A stretch of 64,000 bases of DNA, from NCBI GenBank assembly GCA_024234615.1, contig JACKNY010000001.1, forward strand, positions 62,001 to 126,000, written 5' to 3'. Position 1 is the stretch's first letter; each line of letters starts with the position of its first letter. Source of the DNA: Pseudomonadales bacterium. Lineage in GTDB: Bacteria > Pseudomonadota > Gammaproteobacteria > Pseudomonadales > IMCC2047. The translations under genes were made by a program, and so were the position numbers. The notes under the pieces are model-generated. The model saw only the letters and a list, made by a program, of their open reading frames with translations. It searched no databases and was not told the origin of the DNA. Of the stretch, positions 54,752 to 62,945 are shown one piece after another.

Positions 54752-55792
54752 CTATTCGCAGGTTATTGATGGCGGAGTTACCAGTTCGTTCAAGCCCTGT
54801 AATACCCAGTCAACCGGGAGCTCTTTTAGACACTTTAGATGTCCAAGCGGACACTCCCGCTTAAAGCAGGGACTGCACTCAATACTGGTTTTGAGTATTT
54901 TAACTTGTTTGCTGAGGGGCGGCGTGAAGGCCGGCGAAGATGAACCGTAGAGTACTACCAACGGACGGTCAAGCGCTGCGGCGATATGCATTAGACCTGA
55001 GTCATTCGTGACTACGGCGCTGGCCAAAGACATCAGATCAACAGCGTCGCCGAGGCTGGTTTCGCCGGCCAGATTAAGACAGTATTGGGCCGACTCGGGA
55101 CTAAGCCGTGATTGAATTTGATCGGTGACGACAGCGTCCTTTGCGGAGCCGAATAGCCATACCTGCCAGCCATCATTGATTTTGTGCTGGGCAACTTCAG
55201 CGTAATGGTTGGCTGGCCAGCGTTTGGCTTCGCCAAATTCTGCACCGGGACAGAGCGCCAGGATTGGTCGTTCGCTGTTCAGTTCAAATCGGGTGAGTGC
55301 GTCAAGAACATTTGTCTGATCAACGGCTAGGTGTGGTGTCGGTAGTTTTTCCGGTAGCGTTGCCATAGGCTGATAGGCAAGAGCGACAAAGCGTTGCACC
55401 ATCAATGGGTATCTATTTTTGTTGAGCAGTCGAATATCGTTAAGCAGCGCATAACGCATCTCGCCGCGCCAGCCAGTGCGTTTTGGAATGCCCGCAAAAC
55501 AGGGAATAATGGCAGACTTGAGTGAGTTAGGTAATATAATCGCCTGATCGTAGTTCGCAGACTTTAATGAGCGACCTATCTCGCGACGTGCCAACAAATT
55601 TATTGCACCATGACCAATCGGCATGACAATCGCACGATTCACTTCCGGCATACGTTGTAATATCGGGCGGCTCCAGTCGGGTGCCAGCACATCAATTATT
55701 GCTTGCGGATGCTTCGTCTTGAGGGAGATGAAGAGGCTTTGCGCCATCACCATATCCCCTACCCATGAAGGGCCAATGACCAGAATTTTCAC
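54752..55792 (-). CDS. waaF: Lipopolysaccharide heptosyltransferase II
   Basis: A 346-residue GT9 enzyme that adds heptose II. ILVIGPSWVGDMVMAQSLF is the typical start. LCPGAEFGEAKRWPANHYAEVA and TNDSGLMHIAAALDRPLVVLYGSSSPAFTPPL are the donor-site blocks. CSPCFKRECPLGHLKCL near the C terminus is a usual cysteine-containing family segment. It follows ilvE after 38 bp. Confidence 0.96.
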   Translation of the reverse strand: MKILVIGPSWVGDMVMAQSLFISLKTKHPQAIIDVLAPDWSRPILQRMPEVNRAIVMPIGHGAINLLARREIGRSLKSANYDQAIILPNSLKSAIIPCFAGIPKRTGWRGEMRYALLNDIRLLNKNRYPLMVQRFVALAYQPMATLPEKLPTPHLAVDQTNVLDALTRFELNSERPILALCPGAEFGEAKRWPANHYAEVAQHKINDGWQVWLFGSAKDAVVTDQIQSRLSPESAQYCLNLAGETSLGDAVDLMSLASAVVTNDSGLMHIAAALDRPLVVLYGSSSPAFTPPLSKQVKILKTSIECSPCFKRECPLGHLKCLKELPVDWVLQGLNELVTPPSITCE

Positions 55793-55830
55793 CCGCTAGG
55801 TTTTCCCGTTGGTCTGCAATGGCGCAAGCA

Positions 55831-56763
55831 TTAGCTCACCTGTGTGAGCCACTCCGGATACTGCGAGCGACGCCCCATGACCTGATCAAAATACATTTTT
55901 TGTAATTTTTCAGTAATTGGGCCACGGCTACCGCTGCCAATCACACGTTTATCCAATGAACGCAATGGCAGTACTTCGGCGGCAGTACCAGTAAAGAAGG
56001 CTTCATCGGCAATATAAACTTCATCGCGGGTAATTCGGCGTTCTTTAATGGTTAACCCGAGGTCACGGACGAAGCGCATGATGGTGTCTCGGGTGATGCC
56101 TTCCAGGCATGAGGTTAGCTCCGGTGTATGTACTTCGCCATTGCGCACTAAAAAGAAGTTTTCACCGCTGCCTTCGGCGACATAGCCTTCTGGATCAAGT
56201 AACAGCGCCTCTTCGGCACCGCTGTCCAGCGCATCACGTAGCGCCAGAATGGAGTTGGTGTAATTGCCAACTGCTTTCGCTTTGCACATGGTGACGTTAA
56301 CATGATGGCGCGTATAGGAAGAGGTGCGCACTTTGAGCCCTTTTTCCTGGGTTTCCGGGGAAACGTAAGAGGGCCAATCCCATGCCGCGATGGCGACGTG
56401 AGTACGGAGCTGATCTGCACGCAATCCCATACCTTCTGAACCGAGGAAACAAAGTGGGCGCAAATACGCAGAGTGAAGGTTGTTTGCTCGCACCACATCA
56501 ATTTGGGCCTGGTTGAGTTGTTCTTTACTGAAGGGCATGTCCATACCGAGAATATGGGCAGATCGGAACAGTCGGTCAGTATGATCATTTAGCCGAAAAA
56601 TATTGGTGCCTTGCTCTCCGTGATAGGCACGCACACCTTCAAATACGCCGACACCATAGTGTAGCGTGTGGGTGAGGACATGGGTTTTGGCTTCGCGCCA
56701 ATCAACCATTTCACCATCAAACCAAATCAGACCATCTCGGTCGGCCATTGCTGCCGGCGTCAT
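55831..56763 (-). CDS. ilvE: Branched-chain amino acid aminotransferase
   Basis: A 310-residue class IV pyridoxal-phosphate aminotransferase for the last step of valine, leucine and isoleucine synthesis. LIWFDGEMVDWREAKTHVLTHTLHYG, the lysine in CKAKAVGNYTNSILAL and ITRDEVYIADEAFFTGTAAEV are standard. The start is ATG 56763, with AGGAGT six or seven bases upstream; a GTG at 56784 is an upstream alternative without such a site. It lies 67 bp after glnE in the glnE-ilvE-waaF order. Confidence 0.96.
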   Translation of the reverse strand: MTPAAMADRDGLIWFDGEMVDWREAKTHVLTHTLHYGVGVFEGVRAYHGEQGTNIFRLNDHTDRLFRSAHILGMDMPFSKEQLNQAQIDVVRANNLHSAYLRPLCFLGSEGMGLRADQLRTHVAIAAWDWPSYVSPETQEKGLKVRTSSYTRHHVNVTMCKAKAVGNYTNSILALRDALDSGAEEALLLDPEGYVAEGSGENFFLVRNGEVHTPELTSCLEGITRDTIMRFVRDLGLTIKERRITRDEVYIADEAFFTGTAAEVLPLRSLDKRVIGSGSRGPITEKLQKMYFDQVMGRRSQYPEWLTQVS

Positions 56764-56830
56764 ACTCGTACTCCTACTGTTCACAAACTTTATTGCACTT
56801 TTAATACAAGCACAGAAAATTAAAACAAAA

Positions 56831-59785
56831 TTACACTGCTGTCGCCATTACCTGTTGCCAGATATTAATGACGACAAGACGATGCGAATCTAAATCGGCT
56901 TTTCTTAATTCAGTCACCGATAATCGAGCAGGCTGTTGATCAAGCGTCAGGCGATGAATAACAGAACGGAATGCTTTGTATGCCTCTCGTAGTGACTCCG
57001 CATCTTGAGAGGTCATTAGTGCCAGTTGCTCTAAGTTTTCCAGAATGCGTATATTGTCGGTGTATTGTAATAGTTTTGAATGCTTTTGTGACCATGCAAG
57101 TACGGCAAATTGCGCGATAAACTCAATATCAATGATACCACCAGGATCATACTTAAGGTCGAACAGACCCTGATCCGATTCAGAGTCGCTGTTGGTGCCA
57201 TGGGCATCTCTAATTTTTTTGCGCATTTCGATGACTTGTTGCTTTAAATCGGACTCGTTTCGAGGCTGGGATAAAATTTGCGCACGCAGCTGTTCGAATT
57301 TTTCCTGTAATGCCGGTGAGCCTGCAATTACACGGGCTCTGGTTAGTGCCTGGTGCTCCCAAGTCCAGGCCTGATCGCACTGATAACGCTCAAAGCCCTC
57401 GAGTGAGGTTACCAAGAGCCCCGAGGCGCCAGAGGGCCGCAAACGCATATCGACATCGTAGAGCTGACCGGAAGCGGTGAAGGTGGTCAGCAGGTGTATG
57501 ATGCGCTGTGCCAGACGCGTGAAGAAAACTGAATTCTCGACCGGTTTTTCGCCATCGGTTGACAGGTTTGCCGGTGAGTCATCCAGAAACACAAGGTCGA
57601 GATCTGAACCGTAACTGAGTTCGAGTCCACCGAGCTTGCCATAGGCAATGATAATAAAGTTTGGGTCGCAACGTATGCCGGGTGCCATCTGTGGTGTGCC
57701 GTATTTGGTCGTCAGGTGAGACCAAGCGAGCTGCAATACTTCGTTCAACACCGCTTCGGCAATAAAGGTGAGGTAATCACTGACCTTCATGAGCGGCAGC
57801 ATGTTGCTGACTTCGCTGGCGGCAACCCGTAAAACATGAGCTCTTTTAAAATAGCGCAGGGATTCCATCTGCTGCTCGACATCATCCGGAGGGATGCGCA
57901 ATAACTGCTGTCGAAGTTCATCCTTGAGTGCATCGGGATCAGCCGGATGATAAAGCTCGCGGACATCCAATAGCTCGTCCAGTAAAATGGGATGGCGTGC
58001 CAGCTCTTCGGCAATCCAGGGGCTGGCGGAGCAAAGCCGGATTAATTGATGAAGTGCGTTAGGATTTTCGACCAGCAGCACTAAATAAGCAGTACGCCGT
58101 AACACCGATTCGACCAATGCCATTAAACGTTTCAGGGTTTGCTGGGGCTGCTTGTCTTTGCTGAGAGCGGCCAGCATCCTCGACATAAACTCATCCAAAC
58201 GTTGCTGCGGTATTGGCTGCAACGATTGAACTTTACGGCTATGAAACAGTTGCGAGAGGATATCCAACACCTCTTCGGCATTGTCAAAGCCATGTTTAGA
58301 CAAGCTGGTTTTTGCCTGTGTTGTGTCTAACTCTTGGCGCCAGAGTGTCTGCCAAAGGGTTAGTTCTTTTGCGACCTCACTGGTTTCTTCATCCTCGGGT
58401 GCGGCAATTAAATGATTGAACTGTTCTAACACAAATTCGCGATGTTGAGTTAGATACGCAAAGAAAGATGGCCAGTCTTCATAGCCCAGACAAAATGCCA
58501 CGCGCTGCCTGGCCAATGGGTCTTTTGGCAGCTTCTGGGTTTGTTCGTCTCTTTGTGCCTGTAACGCATGCTCGGTATCGCGCAGAAAACAATAGGCCCG
58601 GCTAAGGCCAGCGGAGACCTCTTGGGGAAGGAGGTCTAGTTCGGCAATGATTTGTAATGTTTTAAGCAAACTGCGTTGCTGTAATCGAATATCACGCCCG
58701 CCGCGGATCAACTGAAAAACCTGAGCAATAAATTCAACTTCACGAATACCGCCGGAACCAAGTTTTACGTCATGTTCCAGCCCGCGCCGCTGCTCCTCTC
58801 GGCGGATCAGTTCTTTCATCGAACGCAGCGAATCGATGACACTGAAGTCGATGTAGCGACGATACACAAAGGGGCGTAGCTCCTCCATTAGGCGCTGCCC
58901 GGCAGCTTGGTCTCCGGCGACGACACGGGCTTTAATCATGGCGTAGCGCTCCCAGTCGCGCCCTTGTGATTGGTAGTATTCCGACATGGCGTCAAAATTC
59001 AGCACTAGAGCGCCGCTGTCGCCATAGGGACGTAACCGCATATCCGTACGAAATACAAAACCGTCAGCGGTGCGGGTGTCTAAGGCGTGAATCAAACGCT
59101 GGCCGAGGCGGATAAAAAATTCCTGGTTATCCAAAGGCTTGTTTCCGCCTTCCGTTTGACCTTTACCTTCGTAGGCGAAAATGAGATCAATATCCGATGA
59201 AAGGTTAAGCTCATGCGCGCCCAGTTTGCCCATCCCGAGTACCACCATTTTCTGTGGAATCGGACGACCTTTGACGATAGAGATGGGGGTGCCCAATTTG
59301 GTGCAAGCCTGCTGGTAAAGCCAGTTCAGTGAGCAGTCGATACAGGCGTCTGCCATATCAGACACATCCTGTGTCGTTTCTATCATGCTGCCTTGGGCTT
59401 GCACATCCCGCCAGATGATGCGCACTTGTTCGCGTTGGCGAAAGCGTCGTAACGTTTGCATCAAATCTTCTTCAGATGAGATCTGATCGAACTGCTGAGA
59501 AAGTTTATCCTTGTAATAAGTGGGTGGGTAGTGACGCTCCAGATCACCACTCTGTAACAGCTCGATGAGAAGGTCAGGGCGACGCAGGCATTGCTCGAAC
59601 ACAAAGTCGCTGGCAATCCAGGTACGTATAAGTTGTTCAGTGTAATCTGGGCGTTGTTGAAGATTTAGCGCAACCGTCTGGGCTTGGCTTTCATCAAGGC
59701 TGAAACGAAATCTATCCCATTGATGGGCGAACAGCTGGCTTAAGGGTTCGGATAATTTGATGTCGCATGAGGGTGTGTCTAGCAT
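56831..59785 (-). CDS. glnE: Bifunctional glutamine synthetase adenylyltransferase/deadenylase
   Basis: A 984-residue protein with two nucleotidyltransferase domains that adenylylate and deadenylylate glutamine synthetase in response to nitrogen. The N-terminal (deadenylase) domain has GKLGAHELNLSSDIDLIFAY near residue 190. The C-terminal (adenylylase) domain has GKLGGLELSYGSDLDLVFLD near residue 715. GSGGIREVEFIAQ and DPGGIIDIEFIAQ follow each. Length and layout match the family. Confidence 0.97.
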   Translation of the reverse strand: MLDTPSCDIKLSEPLSQLFAHQWDRFRFSLDESQAQTVALNLQQRPDYTEQLIRTWIASDFVFEQCLRRPDLLIELLQSGDLERHYPPTYYKDKLSQQFDQISSEEDLMQTLRRFRQREQVRIIWRDVQAQGSMIETTQDVSDMADACIDCSLNWLYQQACTKLGTPISIVKGRPIPQKMVVLGMGKLGAHELNLSSDIDLIFAYEGKGQTEGGNKPLDNQEFFIRLGQRLIHALDTRTADGFVFRTDMRLRPYGDSGALVLNFDAMSEYYQSQGRDWERYAMIKARVVAGDQAAGQRLMEELRPFVYRRYIDFSVIDSLRSMKELIRREEQRRGLEHDVKLGSGGIREVEFIAQVFQLIRGGRDIRLQQRSLLKTLQIIAELDLLPQEVSAGLSRAYCFLRDTEHALQAQRDEQTQKLPKDPLARQRVAFCLGYEDWPSFFAYLTQHREFVLEQFNHLIAAPEDEETSEVAKELTLWQTLWRQELDTTQAKTSLSKHGFDNAEEVLDILSQLFHSRKVQSLQPIPQQRLDEFMSRMLAALSKDKQPQQTLKRLMALVESVLRRTAYLVLLVENPNALHQLIRLCSASPWIAEELARHPILLDELLDVRELYHPADPDALKDELRQQLLRIPPDDVEQQMESLRYFKRAHVLRVAASEVSNMLPLMKVSDYLTFIAEAVLNEVLQLAWSHLTTKYGTPQMAPGIRCDPNFIIIAYGKLGGLELSYGSDLDLVFLDDSPANLSTDGEKPVENSVFFTRLAQRIIHLLTTFTASGQLYDVDMRLRPSGASGLLVTSLEGFERYQCDQAWTWEHQALTRARVIAGSPALQEKFEQLRAQILSQPRNESDLKQQVIEMRKKIRDAHGTNSDSESDQGLFDLKYDPGGIIDIEFIAQFAVLAWSQKHSKLLQYTDNIRILENLEQLALMTSQDAESLREAYKAFRSVIHRLTLDQQPARLSVTELRKADLDSHRLVVINIWQQVMATAV

Positions 59786-59874
59786 GATAATTCTTTAGAT
59801 AATTGATGGGTTCACGAGCTGTATCGGGTTCAGACGCGAAGTGTTACGCACGCACCGCTATTCTAGCGGCGAAT

Positions 59875-61665
59875 TTAATCCTGTACTACCGGTGTAACGC
59901 GCAGCACTTCCTCAATGGTGGTCAGACCGGCGGCCACTTTTTGTGCACCGCTCAAACGCAGTGTCTGCATACCTTCTTTAATACCCTGCTGACGCAACTG
60001 ATCAATATCACAATTTTGGCTTATCAAACTTTTGAGATTATTACTTAGCGGCATAACCTCATAGAGACCTGAGCGACCCTTGTAGCCAGTATCGCGACAC
60101 TCTAAGCAACCCGCGGGGCCGCATACGGATTTTGGTAGTTTTGATATCCAAGGCTTGGTCAGTAGCGTCCAGGCTTCCTCGTCAATCGGCTGTGGTTGTT
60201 TGCAGTTCGGGCATAGGGTTCTCACTAAACGTTGTGCCATAACGCCGAGCACAGTAGCTTTGATTAGATAGTGTGGGACACCCAATTCCAGCAAGCGGGT
60301 GATGGCCGATGGCGCATCGTTGGTATGGAGGGTGGAAAGCACCAGGTGGCCGGTGAGGGCAGCCTGAATAGCCATTTCGGCTGTTTCCAAATCGCGAATC
60401 TCGCCAACCATAATGATGTCTGGGTCTTGTCGAAGTAGCGCTCGAACGCCATCGGCAAAGCTCAGGTCAATGTTAGACTGTACCTGCATTTGGTTAAAGC
60501 TAGGCTCCACCATTTCGATGGGGTCTTCGATGGTGCTGACGTTTACTTCTGGCGTCGCTAGCTGTTTCAAGGTTGAATAAAGCGTGGTGGTCTTGCCCGA
60601 TCCGGTAGGGCCGGTGACCAAGACAATACCGTTGGGTTGAGAAGTCATTTGCTGCCAATGAGCATAATCAGCGTTGGCTAAACCCAGTTCATCAAAGCCT
60701 CTGAGCAAAACGTCGGGATCAAAAATCCGCATCACCATTTTTTCACCGAAGGCGGTTGGCAGCGTCGATAGGCGTAATTCAACTTCATTGCCCTGTGGAC
60801 TTTTGGTTTTCAAGCGGCCATCCTGAGGGTGTCTTTTTTCGGCAACGTTCATACGGCCCAATATTTTCAGACGGCTGGTTACTGCGGTCATGACCTGTGC
60901 AGGGAGCTGGTAAACCAGGTGTAGCACCCCATCAATTCGAAAGCGTACATTACCCTGCTCTCTGCGTGGTTCAATATGGATATCACTGGCGCGTTGCGAG
61001 AAAGCGTATTGCAATAACCAATCCACAATATTGACAATATGCTGGTCGTTGGCATCGGGCGATTGCATATTGCCCAGCTCCAGCATCTGTTCGAAATTGG
61101 TGATATCTGAATTTTTGCCGCCATCGCCGACCGCACCGCTAACGGATTTAGCGAGAGTGTAGAACTCCAGGGTATAGCGTTGGATATCGCTCGGCGCGGC
61201 AACTACCCGGCGAATGTTTTTGCGTAGTACGTGTTTAAGGTCTGTCTCCCAAGACGAGATATAAGGCTCTGCGCTAGCAATGACCACTTCTTTGTCATTG
61301 ACTTCAACCGCCAGAATGCGATGGCGCTCGGCAAAGGCATAGGACATGACATCGGTAATTTTTTTTACGGCAATTTTAAGTGGATCAATGTGGTAGTAAT
61401 CCTGGCCAGCGCGTTTGGCGAGCCAATCGGAAATGGCATATTGATCTAGGTTGCGTTTTGAATTTTTTTGGTCGACAAAGCCGAAGGCGGCAATTTGATC
61501 GATCGGATGTTTGCCCAGTTGGGTAGGGCTGCGTTGGGCAATAAACAACTTTTCCACGTCATCCTGATTTAAACGCCCATCCGCTACCAGATCGGTGAGC
61601 AGGTTGCGTAGCAGTATCGGGTGGCCTTGCTGTTTTTTTTCTTTAACGCTGGTGGTGACTGACAT
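59875..61665 (-). CDS. PilB/GspE-type secretion or pilus assembly ATPase
   Basis: A 596-residue member of the GspE/PilB ATPase family. An N-terminal MshEN-like domain precedes a core domain with SDIHIEPRREQGNVRFRIDG, Walker A GPTGSGKTTTLY near residue 346, and Walker B DPDIIMVGEIRDLETAEMAIQAALTGH. Near residues 482-520 two cysteine pairs (CPNC, and CGPAGCLEC) resemble the zinc motif of assembly ATPases. No pilC-, gspF- or pseudopilin-type gene is adjacent, so whether it serves type IV pili or a secretion system cannot be decided. It stands 89 bp upstream of glnE. Confidence 0.85.
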   Translation of the reverse strand: MSVTTSVKEKKQQGHPILLRNLLTDLVADGRLNQDDVEKLFIAQRSPTQLGKHPIDQIAAFGFVDQKNSKRNLDQYAISDWLAKRAGQDYYHIDPLKIAVKKITDVMSYAFAERHRILAVEVNDKEVVIASAEPYISSWETDLKHVLRKNIRRVVAAPSDIQRYTLEFYTLAKSVSGAVGDGGKNSDITNFEQMLELGNMQSPDANDQHIVNIVDWLLQYAFSQRASDIHIEPRREQGNVRFRIDGVLHLVYQLPAQVMTAVTSRLKILGRMNVAEKRHPQDGRLKTKSPQGNEVELRLSTLPTAFGEKMVMRIFDPDVLLRGFDELGLANADYAHWQQMTSQPNGIVLVTGPTGSGKTTTLYSTLKQLATPEVNVSTIEDPIEMVEPSFNQMQVQSNIDLSFADGVRALLRQDPDIIMVGEIRDLETAEMAIQAALTGHLVLSTLHTNDAPSAITRLLELGVPHYLIKATVLGVMAQRLVRTLCPNCKQPQPIDEEAWTLLTKPWISKLPKSVCGPAGCLECRDTGYKGRSGLYEVMPLSNNLKSLISQNCDIDQLRQQGIKEGMQTLRLSGAQKVAAGLTTIEEVLRVTPVVQD

Positions 61666-61888
61666 AGTGGCTCACAGTTGACCTTAGAGTTGGAGTGCTT
61701 GCTGCTCAATTATAGCCCCATCTTTAGCATTAATAGAATAAATGCCCCCATTTGTTGAAGCGCGCTTGGCCCCGTCGTTCATATGCTTTTATAATCCCTA
61801 ATCTTTATGCAGCGAATATGAATGGCTATGCAGAAATTTTGGAGATGTATTGAACCACTATTCACTTGCCGGAAAGGCGTGCCTTAAC
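61666..61888 (+). promoter_or_regulatory. Divergent region upstream of the ABC ATPase
   Basis: TTGGCC (61766-61771) and a perfect TATAAT (61790-61795), 18 bp apart, form a candidate promoter for the iron-type ABC ATPase. A 19-bp imperfect dyad, GCATTAATAGAATAAATGC, lies at 61727-61745, about 20 bp before the -35. It has the length of a Fur site but is not a close match to the Fur consensus. Confidence 0.45.
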
Positions 61889-62938
61889 ATGACGACAGCA
61901 CTGCTGCAAGTCGACGACATAGAGTGTCGCTATCAGAACAAAAAAATTGTCGAACAGCTTTCCTTTGAGGTGTTGCAAGGGGAAATTGCCTGTCTGCTCG
62001 GTCCAAGCGGTTGCGGTAAAACCACGGTGTTACGAGCAATCGCTGGGTTTAATCCGATCTATAGTGGTAAGTTAGTATTAGCTGGGAACTTGATAGCGAC
62101 GTCAACCATGGTGGTTGCGCCAGAACTACGCAATATTGGTATGGTGTTTCAGGACTATGCCCTTTTTCCTCATCTCAGCGTCAAGAATAATATTAATTTT
62201 GGTTTAAAAAAATTATCGGCGAAAGAACAAAGAGCCACTGTGCAGCATCTTCTTGAGCTGGTGGAGCTTACCGATATGGCGGAGCGCTTTCCTCACGAAC
62301 TCTCGGGCGGACAACAACAGCGAGTAGCGCTGGCGCGAGCATTGGCTCCCAAGCCTCAGTTACTCTTGATGGACGAACCGTTTTCTAACCTGGACACGGA
62401 GTTACGCCGCCAGCTGGCTGTGCAGGTAAGGAATATCCTCAAAGAAGAAAAAATATCTGCGATCCTGGTTACTCACGATCAGAATGAAGCCTTTACCGTG
62501 AGTGATAAACTGGGTGTGATTGCCAATGGGCGTTTACAACAGTGGGGTACACCTTTCGAGATATATCATCATCCCGTCAGCCCGTTGGTGGCTAACTTTG
62601 TTGGCGAAGGTAAATTTCTGCGCGGTAAACTGGTTGCTAATGCCATGATCGAAACCGATATCGGCTTAGTCGAGGCGCTTGGTTTTAACGGCGCAGTTGG
62701 TGATCAGGTGGATGTCTTTGTGCGTCCGCACGAGGTGATTCCAGGCGACAATGAAGGCTGCGTCAATAGTGAGGTGGTCACCAAGGAGTTTCTTGGAACC
62801 TCTACGCTCTATACTCTTAAACTCCCAAGTGGGAGCTTAGTCGAGTCATCGTTAATGGCCGATCATGATTATCAGGTCGGCGATGTTGTTGGTCTGCGCT
62901 TGGAGGCCGAACAACTGGTGGTGTTTCGGGTGAGCTAA
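61889..62938 (+). CDS. fbpC: Fe(III)-type ABC transporter ATP-binding protein (FbpC-like)
   Basis: A 349-residue ABC ATPase. Walker A GPSGCGKTT, signature LSGGQQQRVALARAL and Walker B LLLMDEPFSNLD are intact. A C-terminal TOBE-like regulatory domain includes VGEGKFLRGKL and VFVRPHEVIP. The best relatives I recall are FbpC/PotA-type importers for ferric iron. The ATG at 61889 gives the usual start TTALLQVDDIECRY; a TTG at 61850 with GGAG upstream would add 13 residues. It converges with the permease gene, 7 bp apart. Confidence 0.85.
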   Translation: MTTALLQVDDIECRYQNKKIVEQLSFEVLQGEIACLLGPSGCGKTTVLRAIAGFNPIYSGKLVLAGNLIATSTMVVAPELRNIGMVFQDYALFPHLSVKNNINFGLKKLSAKEQRATVQHLLELVELTDMAERFPHELSGGQQQRVALARALAPKPQLLLMDEPFSNLDTELRRQLAVQVRNILKEEKISAILVTHDQNEAFTVSDKLGVIANGRLQQWGTPFEIYHHPVSPLVANFVGEGKFLRGKLVANAMIETDIGLVEALGFNGAVGDQVDVFVRPHEVIPGDNEGCVNSEVVTKEFLGTSTLYTLKLPSGSLVESSLMADHDYQVGDVVGLRLEAEQLVVFRVS

Positions 62939-62945
62939 CTGAGGG

